A stretch of DNA of 64,000 bases from Periconia sp. R9002 (GCA_023627715.1 JAMAHW010000118.1:33892-97891); one strand, 5' to 3'. Positions 9,267-21,634 are shown, numbered from the stretch's first letter. Translations and numbers: made by a program. The notes: a model not told the origin generated them from the sequence alone.

Positions 9267-11720
9267 CGTGTAGACTAGTGATGATTTAGAATCCAAGAAT
9301 ATCAGAGCCCAGTACAATATAGTGTTTCGAAGGTCTGCTCACTGATTAGTTTTGATGATTTATTGTATTGTTGTATTGACAATTGATGACAATTGATCAG
9401 TAAACCCCGCTCGGCTTAGTTCATTTTTGGCAGTTATGTATGACGTATAGCTTCCATTTTTCCGGAATATAAGTTAACCACATCTGATATTCTATTGTAT
9501 CCAAAATAGCGAAGTCATGCCGCAGGGCGTTCGTATATACCTACATATATCGTACAATGATCATTCGCACATATTTGATAATCCAGTGTCCATGGAGGAA
9601 CTTTATCGTGTGATTGGTCATGCACTTGAGCTAATCTTAAAATAGTACAGTACGTCACATAGCAGAGTAACACATGATCTAAGTTACATTGAAGTCTTTT
9701 CAGTGCTACCACACCCAACTCCAACTGCCCATTCACTTCTTACAAAACATGCATACATGGATGTTGTGCACACGTGCTTGACGTGGCAGGTGACTAATCA
9801 TTCATGTCACCGGAAGCCTGCCTAGGTAAACATAGAAGAATGACACATGGGGGGAAGTGGTCACAAAATTTGCTAGTAAACGGAGTGGGATTGTAAATTG
9901 TAGGTCGTTCAATCTCTAATCCTTCAGATATTTATCACGCCGTCTTTTCACCTCTCAGTACTTCATGTCCAACGCATTCACACATCAGGATGGCCAATCA
10001 TTAGAATTACGTGGATAGTAGGTACAAATCCATATCCTTGGTTTCTTCATGTGGTGCCATCACGTCAAAAATACACCCATGCCCAAAACATGCATATGTA
10101 CCTGCGTATGTAGGACCTGTTTGAAGGATGATAGGTAGCGCGCGTAGCAATTTTTGTCAACCTACAAAGTTTAGACAAATAAGCTAGTTTTGGCGAAAAT
10201 CATGTTGTCTGTGAAGGGGGGAAGGAAACTGGTTGGGGATGCATAAAGTAAAACGCTGGTATGCACGCTTGTTTGAGTATGTGGGGCGACTGGCTGATTG
10301 ACATGTGTAGATTCAAGTTCATTTTCCCTTTGTTCGCACGAAACTCGATGATACAGCAAAGTACAAGAGAGTGGGTATCAAATAAGACATGGAACACCTC
10401 CTCTTTGGTTGTTCATCGTCAATATGACCTCCCCTCGCCCAAACTATGCGTAAAACTCTATTGTTCCCTCAATCCACATTACGAAAAGGAGAATACGAAA
10501 GACAACCCCATGTCGTCGGGAAAGTATCACGAAGCCTTATCTCGATCATTCGTCATCGTCCACATAATCAGAATCATACCGACGTACTCGTCCATACACA
10601 GAGCCGGTCCTGAGGTAGAGATGTTCTGAAACAGGCCTCTCGGTATACGATGACCCTGAAACCGTCGAAAACATATAACCACGCGGATGTGGATCCCTGT
10701 CCTCGGAGAAGCTGAACAAGTAATATCAGACGATATTCCATTCCACGCTTGAGGATGAATGATCTAGGTGAGACTTAATTGTCCAAATACACGTAAATCA
10801 GTGTACAACAGATAGTATTGTTTGTTAACGTAACAAATTTCAGATAGCAAATAGCAAACAGTTTGTAGATAACATGAAAGAATTGGAACCAGGAGTTCTT
10901 GTGTCGCACTGCATGCGCAAACAGCAAACCTCAAAGCCTTAAGAGTTCTATCAATATACTAATGGAATTGTCATCAGTACAACATGATATCAAAGCCCAT
11001 TGATAGTTGAGAATATTTCAATCTCTGCTTGAAGACGTGAGTGAATAATCGGCTTGGAAGTGAAGGGGAAGAACACCACAAGTTCTGAAAAAATACGCGC
11101 CGCTTCATCCACCATCTGAGTCACTCAGTCAATCGAAAGGATAAGCCAGCCAGCCAATCATGCATGCATGCCCACACACGTACGCAAGCAAGCAAGCACG
11201 AACGCACGCACACAAGCGCGCATGCATTATGGCGACAGAATAGCATCCTTTGCTACAGACACATGCAGTGTGAGTGTATGTCCAGGAATGAACAATATAC
11301 CAACGGACTAGCAGCTCGAAGGTCTCAGATACTAGCGCGTATCTTACTATTCATTTCCATTCAAATCATTCACTATAATCCTGTGATTATCATCTTTGCA
11401 GATCTAGGCTCACTGTCAAAGCTTCACATCATTTGTACTTCACCTGAGGTGGCGAATGACTGTTGTACTGAATAGGTGTCATTGTGAACACAGATCATCA
11501 TCGATGTGCACAAACAGTCCTAGAGACAAAAAAGGAGAATAGAGGCGGACCCATTAGCATTTAGACCTCTTTAAAAGAAAACCTCGCTCCTCAGCTCACA
11601 GTGCTAATAAGAGTACAAGCACTATAACTACTATCGCGGATACCCTCTCTACAGTCACGAGTGCAACACAACACCCACAACCACACCATTCCCGATCTAC
11701 CAGCTCGAGAAACACAAATC
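9267..11720. other. gene-poor region, 2.4 kb
   Basis: No complete gene was recognised. The minus strand carries one coding-looking segment, annotated separately. A GCATGC-rich and CA/GCAA-rich stretch lies at about 11160-11232 and could form local hairpins. The rightmost 150 bp serve as upstream sequence for the RING gene. Confidence 0.5.
10546..10711 (-). other. possible orphan terminal exon
   Basis: A 55-codon open segment on the minus strand ends at a TGA (10546-10548) and encodes a biased acidic/Tyr/Arg C-terminus, including SEHLYLRTGSVYGRVRRYD and then DSDYVDDDE. Just upstream are a CTGAT branch-like site and a TTCAG acceptor, so it could be a last exon. I could not find a matching upstream exon with a good donor. 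It may be a gene remnant or chance. Confidence 0.25.
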
Positions 11721-12977
11721 ATGCCATCAAAACAGCTATCCAACTTAATCGACGGAGCTCTCCGGTCAACTTCAACCTGCGGCATATGCACCGAGCCGTT
11801 TAGCGCTTCCCACCCCCCTGTCGCCCTCCGCTGCACACACATCTTCGGTCACACATGCATGAAAAAGTGGCCTCTCTCACGACACGAAAATAGCAACACC
11901 TGTCCCTTATGCCGCTCCGCGGTTTTTGAGGTGTGTGCAGAAGATAGCAACGTCGATAGCAACAATAACAATCAAGGTAGTGGGAGTGAGCCTGAGGATA
12001 CAGACGCGGAGCTCTGGCGGGCGCTATGCGAGCTCGCGGACCACGAGGAACAGGAACAGCATGACGAGGAAGAGGGATCAGAGCTGATCCACGAGTTCAT
12101 GTTTAAAATGTGGGAGGGTATATGTGGGATGTGTCAGCAGCATCGGCATAATCATCCGCAGGAAACCCAAAAACAAGGACGTAGTCGTCATCGACGACCT
12201 TCCTCGTCCTCTTCTTCCTCTTCTTTGCCTTCTTTGTTGTCATTGCCGTCGACAAGGGAAACAACAGATGCCGACGAAACGACATCACCGTCCTTCACAG
12301 CAGCAGAGTACCTCCTTGGCGCTATTCTGCCCGCACTTATGCACACCTCCTGTTCTCCCAACCTTCCTCTCCCCTCATCCACTTCGTTGCGTCAACGACA
12401 TCAACAAAATCGGCTTGTCTTTCTCGAAACCTCCAATCTCCTTCACGCCACTTACCTCTCCTTGGAGCGCCCGTCCACTTTCACATACGGTCTTGCAATC
12501 CCACTAGTCCGTCTCGCGCGACTGATGGCCCAATCCTCGTCCATAATGCCACGCTGGCTGACTTCAGTGCCGCGTATGAATCTGCTCTTTTGGAATGCAA
12601 ATGCATGTCTCGGTGGTCCAGGTCAGCGGCAAATCGAGCAAGTCTCTTGGAAACATATCCAGGAAGCTGCACACTTCACCTCTCCCCGCTACTTCCCTCT
12701 CCTGCATCTTTACACGATCCTTATATCTCAGACACTTGTGCATCTCCCCATCTCTCAAAAGAATCCATCTTCGATCCTTGAGCGCTGCTGTACCCGTGTT
12801 GGCGGAAGCTGGGCCGATTCACCATCCAGTGCGTTGAAGCAATTGTGTGTTGCGGTTTATACCGAGTTGAAACGATGCCAAGTCGAGGGAGGTGCGCCCA
12901 GTTTGAGGGCAAAAACTGGGGAAGGTGATGTAGTTAGGGGTCTTTGGGGGGTAGCTGGGTGGATTGTTAGACGGTGA
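11721..12977 (+). CDS. RING-type zinc-finger protein
   Basis: A single exon starts with an ATG at 11721, and the frame extends upstream only through a GTG. It encodes 418 residues. The N-terminus carries a RING-like finger: C20-x2-C23, then C38-T-H40, H44, C46 and C61-x2-C64. Fungal RINGs of the CxHxFGxxC type look similar. The fifth ligand is unusual here, since G43-H44 occupy its position. After the finger come an acidic stretch (about residues 75-130), a His-rich patch, a run of Ser near residue 170, and a longer globular region with no known domain. The expected role is an E3 ubiquitin ligase or scaffold, by family inference. The last 200 residues are hydrophobic and Leu-rich but not clearly membrane-spanning. 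Confidence 0.85.
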   Translation: MPSKQLSNLIDGALRSTSTCGICTEPFSASHPPVALRCTHIFGHTCMKKWPLSRHENSNTCPLCRSAVFEVCAEDSNVDSNNNNQGSGSEPEDTDAELWRALCELADHEEQEQHDEEEGSELIHEFMFKMWEGICGMCQQHRHNHPQETQKQGRSRHRRPSSSSSSSSLPSLLSLPSTRETTDADETTSPSFTAAEYLLGAILPALMHTSCSPNLPLPSSTSLRQRHQQNRLVFLETSNLLHATYLSLERPSTFTYGLAIPLVRLARLMAQSSSIMPRWLTSVPRMNLLFWNANACLGGPGQRQIEQVSWKHIQEAAHFTSPRYFPLLHLYTILISQTLVHLPISQKNPSSILERCCTRVGGSWADSPSSALKQLCVAVYTELKRCQVEGGAPSLRAKTGEGDVVRGLWGVAGWIVRR

Positions 12978-14242
12978 TGCGGAGGCACGGTCTTAGATTT
13001 TGTATCTCAAATCCCATATGCAACATCAATTGGTGCTCCCTGAGTTCAGGGCAATTTCGGCCCCTGCGCCGACATACATCGTCATGGCGCCCAAACTTCA
13101 ATTTGTATCGATATGATTAGAGGTTATTTGCATTGATCAATGAGTTTAACACTCCGGCTTTATTATCTTGTGAATAATCCATCATTTATGTAAATATGCA
13201 GAACCATTCGTGGTTATTGATTGACATCTGTGGTCCGAACATTAAATGCTTCTTCTGTAAACCTTAGAGACGTTCCGGGGGTGCGTTCCCTTGCTCGACT
13301 CAGATGATCATCAAAAATAAAAGAGTATGGACGGCGTTCTACATGTACGACTTAAAATTGCTTTGTCTATTCCATCATAGCAACGAGTGACTCATTTTAC
13401 GGTGACTGTACGCATTGCCTATCCGAGTGTGATGCAAGAATCCATATCTTGCAAGAATTTATATAGCAGTTGGGTTGATATACGCTGATTCATCATGGCA
13501 GTTGAGATTTCTTGGAAATTTTTCTGCCAGACAGAATGAATGTGCTAGCCCAGGTACAGTAGCCTGAGCACATGATAAACTGCGATCACGAGTCGCACTG
13601 CAGCTGCTGTCTTTGCGAAAGCCACGGCGAGATAATTTCCTGCATCTCTCATAAATCTGAACCCATTATTTTGTTGTAGGGATGTATAAGGTGAGATCGC
13701 TTCCTCACTTTCAAATACTTATAAAAGAAATTGATCCGTGGTAGCTTGGGAATGTCTTGGTGGTGTTGAAATTTACGCAACGTCTTTCCCGGGAGAGACC
13801 GCTAGTATATCGCCTACTACGTGTTTGCAGATTTCTGAAAAACCACCGCGTAAAAATTTGCATCAAACGGTAGCTTGAGGTCGCCCACTGTGTCTCTGCT
13901 CTGTGCCTAAGTCTTGGCGCTCTTGTGGGCCTTGACCTTACCTGCACCCCGATCGCCCACAACAACCTAGACCTAAAAGTTTGCTGTGATTCCCACACCT
14001 TGTCCACTTTTGAATCTTTTTGAACTCTCTCGCCTCTGCATGCAGACAGGTTACATCTTACAAAGGCACGTATTCGCAATTCACCTTTGACATCAATAGA
14101 AGGCGTCCACGGTCTTGGGTTCGGGTACGCACCTAGTGATCAAAAGTCGACGGAAGAAAACTCAAGGAAACTTTTCACAGCAATCTCTCCGACTGCAATT
14201 CCCTCGACAACCCAACCTCAACCAGCTTTGCAGCTTTTGATC
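12978..14242. other. intergenic, 1.3 kb
   Basis: This holds the 3' flank of the RING gene and the leader and promoter of the PHD-finger gene. A 122-codon minus-strand frame at 13711-14079 has no protein-like character. Nothing else was seen. Confidence 0.6.
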
Positions 14243-16995
14243 ATGGAAGACATCACCATGGCAGACGAAGTTGTTTGGTCCTCCAGCTCATCTTCACAGT
14301 CCAGCCAGGATGAGGATATTGTGGATACCCATGACACAGAGAACTTCAATGAGGCGTCTGAGGGTGACATGTCATATCACCTTTCTGGTGAGCTCACCAC
14401 CTGCCGTTTCGATGACACGGAACGTATGCAGGGAGCTCAGAGTAGCATCCGTAGCATGCGGCAATACATCACCAACGTTGTTCCCCACTCTCTGATACAC
14501 AACGAATACGGTGAAACGACACCTATAAATTCCGTCTTCTCCGGTCACCTCCCCCGCCTGCAAGCGAAGATTTGGCGCGAATGGCCACAAATGGCGGCGT
14601 ACACACCCTCAAATGAAGACCAAACAATACCTCCCAACGAAGTCGGAACAGCAATGGCAGTGGCTTCTATCGCTGATATCTTAGAAGATGGCTATATCCT
14701 AGTACTTCACAAGTGCTGTCTCACTCCCGCGGGAACAGAGAATACCTGCGATTGTGACTGCAGCTTCCTGCTCTGCGATCAAGTTCATGCCGAATCTGAC
14801 TCAATCCGCACTCCGTACAGAATTTCACTTGAACCGCTAGTTGACTGGAGAACAGTGGACGTGGTGGAGAACGATGTCAACATTGGCAAGGTTTTCGAGG
14901 ACCCTTCTATCCTTGTGTACCGACGCAATCTTGAACTCTGGTACGATACTAGTTTTAATCTCCAACGCTACATACCTGAGAAGGGAGGGAAAGTTACACT
15001 TTGTTTTGAATGCTTGAAATTTCTGTGGGATCGTCGCGTCCAATCATGGCACATTCTGCGCAAATATCCTTCTCTGGTGAACACCGACGACCAAGATGGT
15101 CAGGGTATCTGGCGAACCATCGACCATAACGCTGAAGAACAAGGAGATTCTGGTGATTCCTACTTCTCGAGCGAAGTGGAGGACACGAGTGAGGAAGAAT
15201 CAATCGAGGACGCACAATCGACCCGCTACTCATCAGGAGACCCCATACACTCTTCCACGACGTTCTCTCCAGACGAGGGAGGAGAGAAGGATGCTGAAGA
15301 GACTGAACAAGCAACTCCTCCGGTACCAGACTTTAGTGTAAATTACGATTCCACTTCCAGCACATATATACACCATTTTTTCGGTGGTACCCAGTCAATA
15401 AATAGACACTAACAGAGATTCATTAGATGTTTTTGGACGGAGCTGGAGATTTCAAACGACGAACCCGCGATCCCTCATTCAACATTTGGGACGATTCTCT
15501 CACTCCCGCTACCGCTGACCGCACTGGAATTCAACAACCAAGACTGTCTTCCCAGCAATCTTTATCTATTGAATCTCTCCAAACACCTGCCCCTAACCAC
15601 TTTGCAACACAACCCTCCACCCTTCACCCCATGAAAAATCGCTACTTCGGTTGTGATTTGAACAATAACTTTATTGCGAAACGTAATTCCTCCGACTCGT
15701 TTGCTTCACCGTCTCCCCAATCATCAAACAGTATGCGACAGTTGCTATTACCATTCGCGCCTCTACCTCCAACACAACAAACACCACAACCAACGTCTTC
15801 TCCACAATCCCCGATCGCATCAAGCCACTTAACCGCTCTCCCCTTGCGCCCCCTTTCTCAACGTCAATTTGCACCACGGACACGATCACCAGATACCTCC
15901 CTACCAAGCCGTCGGTCGGTTTCAAAAGTTTACCACCCACCGCCGCCACAAACAATCAGATTCTCGAAACCCTGGCCGTTCCCACGACTAAACCTCCACG
16001 CCATACCATCCACACCACCCTCTCAACCGACAACGCCTTCCCCACCATCCTCACCAACATCCCAAGAGAAACAGGAAGAATACCAGAGAATGAGACAAGG
16101 CTATCCTCCCTTGCCTTCCCCAGCACAAACAATTTGCATATGCCGCCAGTCTGCCTCGCTCATCACCATCAAAACGAAGAGTCAAACCAGCGTCCTTCCG
16201 GCACTTGGTCAATGCTACAACCCGGAATGCAGCATCTCGTGGTTTCATTACGCATGTTTAGACCGCAGTTCGAAAATCTCGAGCTGTCACGGCCGTTGGC
16301 TCTGCGATGTTTGCAAGGGTGAGCGCAGCTGGCTGGGGTTCCAACGCGAAGTCCCTAAGGAAGGGCTGAGGAAGCCTGATACGGAGGACTTTGACCGCGT
16401 GGTCCAGAACATCCAGGACGGGAAGAAGGCACTGATGAGCTGGAAGGGAGAGTGGACGGGAGAGAGCTTGAGTGGGGAGGTGGATGTTTTGTTCGGTCAA
16501 GCCGGAAAGGAAGATCCATACGGGCTTGCAGGAATGTGGAAAAAGGTCGATACTTTGGCAGGTGTTGGTAGAGTTGGACTTCGACGCGAGACGGAGTCAT
16601 GCCCTACGCTGCCTCCACCAGAATCTCGTCGCCAAGGTTTTGGTGATCTCCCCAGTGCAACGCCCTACTGGATCTCACGTGCATATTGCGCAAACCCATC
16701 CGTTTATGGCCCTGGGTTTGTCGCGTTGGACGTAGCGAGGACTTCTTTGGTGGAGGACGAAGAAGAGGATGCTAGGAGTGAGGGATACTATTACGAAGAG
16801 GAGGACTCCAACGAGCAATATTACGAAGATGACTCATACGGAGAATACCACGAAGAGGAACAGGATGGAGGAAGATATAATTATGATGCTAATGAACACG
16901 TGGTGGCTAATGTTGACGATCGTGATGGAGGCGATGAGATGCAGTGGGAAACCCCTGCCGGCCCTAGGGTTCAAATTGAACCGCCTTCTGACTAG
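14243..16995 (+). CDS. ING-like PHD-finger protein (two adjacent ORFs joined by an intron)
   Basis: Two same-strand frames lie only 14 bp apart. I join them through an intron at 15338-15426 (89 nt) with a GTAAAT donor, a CACTAAC branch and a TTAG acceptor. It is phase 0 on both sides, so exon 1 (14243-15337) runs into exon 2 (15427-16995) for 887 residues. The gap leaves no room for a second promoter. The ATG at 14243 is the first true ATG, because the frame upstream opens with TTG. Residues 1-365 are acidic and unrecognised, with a Cys cluster (TCDCDC). The middle is Pro/Ser-rich. Near residues 600-665 is a PHD finger: CIC, QCYNPECSISWFHYACL, then RWLCDVCKG, closest in style to ING-type readers of methylated histone H3. 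The C-terminus is very acidic and Tyr-rich. A chromatin role is inferred. The alternative is two separate genes. Confidence 0.75.
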
Positions 16996-18279
16996 GAGAT
17001 GTACGTGATGGACAGTGTGATTTGACGCAGATTTGTATTGTAGAAACATGGGTATTCAAAAATCCATCATACATACTGAGATTAGGTATCTGCCGGTGCT
17101 GAATAATAGCAAGTTCTCCTAATGCATCAAAGTGAAAGATGACGCGTTTTAGGAGTTTGTGTCTGATTTCAACACGGGGTAAGTGTCGTGTCAAAATGGA
17201 CATGATCAGGTACCCGCGGCCTAGATAGACGTGCTTTTTCTAACTTCATATATGGAAAGAAGTGAAGTGCACAGTATCTATTACTAAACAGTTGCCTATT
17301 CTCAAGCACTGTCGAAACGTGCATGCTGCAGAGGAGATAAGCCGATCATTAAAATACCGTACGGACACGTTGAGTCAATGGGAAAAAACAAGTCAAGATG
17401 ATGTGATATATGTCAAAAGGACTAAGAATAAATAAGTCTATACAAGGCTCCAGTCGCCCTCCCGGACATTGCGACACATGTGGTCGCCCGTTGAAGGCAG
17501 AAGCGTGATGGCAAACAAGCCCTGATCCAGACCCGATGACTCCTCCACCCGATACATCTGCCTTTGCCTCCTCCGTGTACCTAACTAGGCAGCGACGCTC
17601 AAGCCAAGGTGTGAATCACGCACAAAGCCAGTGCGAGACTGAGCCAAGAAAGCATAGACACCCCTTAGCGTGCATCGAGCTGCCCATTCCCGAACAAGTT
17701 GATTGCTCGGGTTTTCTGGTATTTGCTTTTCCTCTTCCCCATGTCCTCCGCACAGATGTATATAGCCAGAGTCCTAGGGCCGAGCTTTATTGGACCGATC
17801 CAGCGTCGCAGGGAACTAGCCAAGCCCAGCTAGATGTGCGTGCCTTCACTGCTACGAGTCCTCGCTTGGATGGTGTCCCACGCCTCTAGCTTGGTTAATC
17901 AGAACATCAGATCTGGATGTTTTCTGTTGTGGCTGAGCAGGCATCACTGCTTCAGGCGAAAGGATAACGCTCCTTGTAGACGTAAGGTTCGCCACCAAGG
18001 ACGTACAAGTCGGCGTCAAAGCGAAGTGTCTATTACTATGGACAGATGCCCAACATACTAGTATCGCGGGATGATAGAATGGTCAAAGGAAAAAGCCTGC
18101 CGACGAGAACAATTTAGTGCAATCTGGCTTTGTCTATGCCATTCTCAAAGTCTTTTGACACACTGCTTCCAAAGGAGAGAGTGTATACCGACCAAAGTCA
18201 AGGCACAAGAATGCCTGGCTGCAACTGGCGTGGTGAGCAAGGGAGTGGAGAGTGAAGAGTGGAGATGACGGGCGCCTCC
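16996..18279. other. convergent intergenic region, 1.3 kb
   Basis: This holds the 3' flanks of the PHD-finger gene and the small basic-protein gene. A 117-codon plus-strand frame at 17536-17889 lacks domain-like features. No RNA gene was recognised. Confidence 0.55.
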
Positions 18280-18657
18280 TCATGGGTCTTCGTAGTCAGT
18301 GTTGCCATCGAAGAGATCGGTCACAACTTTGAGCATAGGTTCCATAAGGCTGGCTTCGTCGCCAACCTCACCACCAAAGATCTTCAAACGGTAGGCCTCC
18401 ATGGCACGTTGCTGCTCCAGGTCGCGCTCCAACTGAAGTCGGTTTTGCCACGTAGCGTAGGTTTGGTGCCAGTGGTCAGGCGAGGCGCTTGCGATGGAAT
18501 ATGGTTGTACATGCGGCATGGGAAATGGGGCGTGTATAGTTCCCGAAGATGAATTGGTGCCGATAGACAAGGTCCGATTGTGATTTGAGTGGGCTCTAGA
18601 TCCATCGCGATGGCGGGGACGACTTCTTGTCCTCTTGCGGTTGTGACGTTTGCTCAT
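18280..18657 (-). CDS. small conserved-looking basic protein of unknown function
   Basis: A single exon encodes 125 residues from an ATG at 18657. The N-terminus is strongly basic (MSKRHNRKRTRSRPRHR), like a nuclear or nucleolar localisation signal. A Ser/Pro/His linker follows. The second half is helix-forming and well ordered, with SPDHWHQTYATWQNRLQLER near residues 60-80 and GEVGDEASLMEPMLKVVTDL near 96-115. Codon use and sequence complexity argue that this is a real gene. I do not recognise the family, and no catalytic motif is seen. A TATATATA stretch at about 18846-18853 on the minus strand could serve as its core promoter. Confidence 0.7.
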   Translation of the reverse strand: MSKRHNRKRTRSRPRHRDGSRAHSNHNRTLSIGTNSSSGTIHAPFPMPHVQPYSIASASPDHWHQTYATWQNRLQLERDLEQQRAMEAYRLKIFGGEVGDEASLMEPMLKVVTDLFDGNTDYEDP

Positions 18658-20586
18658 ATTCGACGAAGTTGGGGGAAACAGATATAAAAGGTACTGAAAA
18701 TAAGAGAGATGGGGAGATGAGTGGTGGAAAGGATGAGATGAAGAGTAGATGGAGATTGATGACGGTGAACCGATCGTCGCTGGCGCGAGAGACGGATGGA
18801 AAGTGACGAGAAGAAAGAGAGAGAAAAAAAAAGATAGGGCGGTATGTATATATACTTAGGAAGGTTAGTAGAGAAGAGAAGAGAATTGTGCCACATCACA
18901 CAATCTGGGTGTCCGTCAAACAATCAGTCAGAAGGCGGAGTGACTCACAGCGAGACACACACACCACGATGGGGTGAGTGGGTGAGAAGACCAGCCCTGG
19001 ATCAGTGCTGGCTCGTGACTCGGCCTCTGATTGGATGACTGTGTTCTTTGGTCCTAGCGCCTTGGCACGGGTGATGTGGCGATGGCGGCCCGATGTCGCT
19101 GTGCCTATCCATCATCCACGTTGGGCTCTTTTTTGATTCATTCCCTCACTTCATTCAATATCTACAGATGGTAACAAAATGACTCCAACTAAGCCCATCT
19201 GATTCTGCCTTCGTATGCAACATCTGCTGCGCCGCATACCGAGAGATTGGTTCTCGGTGCAATTGTGTGTGTGTGGCTTCGCCGTTTGATTGGAAATGCC
19301 AGATGGTGTGGCAGTGCACGGGTCATTCGTTCTCTATGTACATACTCTCCAACCTCTAACTAACTACGCCATCCTCTCCATCATCAGATTCATCACCAGG
19401 ACGGGCATGCTCAAAATAGCCTAGACAGCCCGCCACACTCGAGGCATCTTTTCCGTTAAACAGCCCGCGGGGTTGTCTGCAAGGCATCTGTCTCGCTATG
19501 TCTCAGAATGCAGGCGTCAATGTGTTAGGAAACATGACAATCACGGTCATCACGAGTCCGACTTCACCATAGAAGCCAAAGTCGTGATGTCAGCATCGGG
19601 AATTTGGACGCCCCTCGCGGCCTTTGGCGGTCAATCTCTCGAGGATGGGTATTGATGTTCATGTACTACGTAATTCCATGACACCTCACACGTCAGGAAC
19701 ACACGTAACACGTCCACGCGAAATCACATGACCCGCGGAATCGGGAATTAACGCCCATTTCACCCCCAAGAGTTACGTCGAGACCTCCTAAATTCCCAGC
19801 CACTGCTCAGGCACCTGCATCATTCCGGAATTCTCCACTACGGTTTGGTCTACGCGTGTATGGTTATATCATGGCGTTACCGTGGTGCTGGCGAAAGGTC
19901 GATGCTTCAAAAGGTAGACGGACCGATTTTCATTCCACAATGCAAGCGTCATGTTTGGCCTGCGCACGTACACCGCTAAGTTACCGCGCAATTCTGCTAC
20001 GAATCCGAGTAAAGATTACACCGCAGCAACTAAAGTGGTGACGGAAACGATGATGTAGTAGGCTTGCGAAGAAGGTGATAATCTCAGAAGCGAAGCAGTG
20101 CCAGGATTCGGGGCAAGCTGCGACACTGCTAGACACCCCTACCTACGCGTTCCCTTCGCTTCTGATTAGTTAGTGTGGTCGCTCCCATGTATGTAAGTGG
20201 ATGCTCGTTATCAACGTCAATCTCAGCTCGGGCGGAAAGTGTATTCTCCAGAGTCCATTCACCTCTCGAGATCGAGATGATGAGGGTCCCGCTCCCGCAC
20301 TGATTTTATCATGATGGTAATACTCCGATCCGAAAAAGGGGCACACGTCTTAGTCCCATCATCTGAGTTACATCCCTGAGCCATTGACGATGCGGTGACG
20401 ATCAATTTGGCTTGCTTACGCTCGATGCATGCACAACAGACATATAAAAACAAAGGGTTCAAGATTCCAACCCAGTACAATCCTATCATCATCAAACCGC
20501 CAACAACACCCTGACACATATTTCAACCCAAATTTCCCTCTTGTCACATTTTCGACTTTTTATTTTCACCCAAAATACAAGCAAAG
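18658..20586. other. divergent intergenic region, 1.9 kb
   Basis: This is a shared upstream region for the basic protein and the con-10-like gene. It includes a TATA-like site for each direction. No additional gene was recognised despite the length. Confidence 0.55.
20443..20449 (+). promoter_or_regulatory. TATA box of the con-10-like gene
   Basis: TATAAAA lies 138 nt before the ATG at 20587 and is followed by an A/C-rich leader. Stress- and development-induced fungal genes often have such boxes. Confidence 0.5.
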
Positions 20587-20984
20587 ATGGCCAACAACTC
20601 GAACCCCGGAAATTTCGCCAACCGTTCTCACGAAGAGGTCCAAGGTCCGTCAACATCTTCCTCTCTTCGTCTCCACGCTCTCTCCCTTTCACACTAACAC
20701 ATACGTACCACACTTGTTGTTCCATTATTGACATCCTTCAGAGATCGCGAGCAAGGGCGGCAAGGCTTCTCATAGTGGCGGCTTCGCCTCTATGGACCCC
20801 GACAAGCAGGTTCGTTTTTCATCCCCCCTCCCTTCTTTTTTCACCGCTGAGGGCTAACGGTGAGGAACAGCGTGAAATCGCGTCCAAGGGTGGAAAAGCA
20901 TCATCTGGGTCTTTCGAGCCCGGCAGCGAGAAGGCTAAGGAGGCTGGCGCGAAGGGTGGGCATGCCAGTGGACATGCTAGGTAG
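20587..20984 (+). CDS. con-10: con-10/KGG-repeat stress-induced protein
   Basis: Three short exons (20587-20644, 20742-20809, 20871-20984) encode 79 residues. Intron 1 (20645-20741) has a GTCCGT donor, a CACTAAC branch and a TTCAG acceptor. Intron 2 (20810-20870) has a GTTCGT donor, a GCTAAC branch and a CAG acceptor. The protein is MANNSNPGNFANR followed by two EIASKGGKAS repeats and a third, looser AKEAGAKGGHASGHAR end. This is the pattern of conidiation-specific protein 10 and bacterial GsiB-like KGG proteins. These are small, hydrophilic, Gly-rich proteins made during sporulation and dehydration or heat stress, with no enzymatic function. Length matches the family (about 80-90 residues). 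The long upstream region with a TATA box fits inducible expression. Confidence 0.93.
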
Positions 20985-21634
20985 ATCATGCTAAAGATGA
21001 CGGAGCCTACCCACCATGGTGATGGAATACGTGGTTGTGATATGTAATGAAATGGGATGAAATGAAATTTTCTCAGACAACAATATCGCGGATTATTTTA
21101 CGTTACCATGAGATCTCAAACTAGTGTTGATACCGTGACTGATTTCACCAATCAATTGCGAAGAAGAAGACACGTTAATCGCGGATTATTTTATCGTGTG
21201 ATCATAGAATCTTATTGGTTTCTTTGGATTCATGCCAAAGCCCTGGTGAGTGCTTGCGCGCATAGCAACGCCTACTTCGTAGCCATATCCGATTCATCAA
21301 AAATGATGAGTCGCTCTCATTTCGCAGAGATAACATAGCGTCATTTAACCACGTGCATCAAGAATGTTTTGTTGTTTCCAGTGAAGATGCCAGTGCTGAA
21401 AAAAAAAACCCCCGGCCCACATGCAGTTCACGAAGCAAACCACGAAAAAAATTTTCCCCAAAAGCACAATCATAATATCCAAAGCGAACACCCATAAAAA
21501 ATTTATCAACAAGAAAATACAGTACAGGAGAAAGAAGACAAGTTCATCAACTGAGTTTGCAATCAGCCCGTGATTGCTAACATAGTAGCACTTAACATGC
21601 TCGATTATTCCACTCAAGCAACAATCGTAAACAT
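20985..21634. other. convergent intergenic region
   Basis: This holds the 3' flanks of con-10 and the LPMO-like gene. It contains a 16-bp exact direct repeat (21085-21100 and 21178-21193). Confidence 0.6.

Noticed and set aside
10261..10629. 122-codon plus-strand ORF in the 9.3-11.7 kb gap
   Set aside because: Composition looks random, and its end overlaps a better coding signal on the opposite strand.
13711..14079. 122-codon minus-strand ORF upstream of the PHD-finger gene
   Set aside because: It is Arg-rich without domain structure and has no splice context. It is probably chance.
17536..17889. 117-codon plus-strand ORF
   Set aside because: There is no recognisable domain, signal peptide or supporting context.
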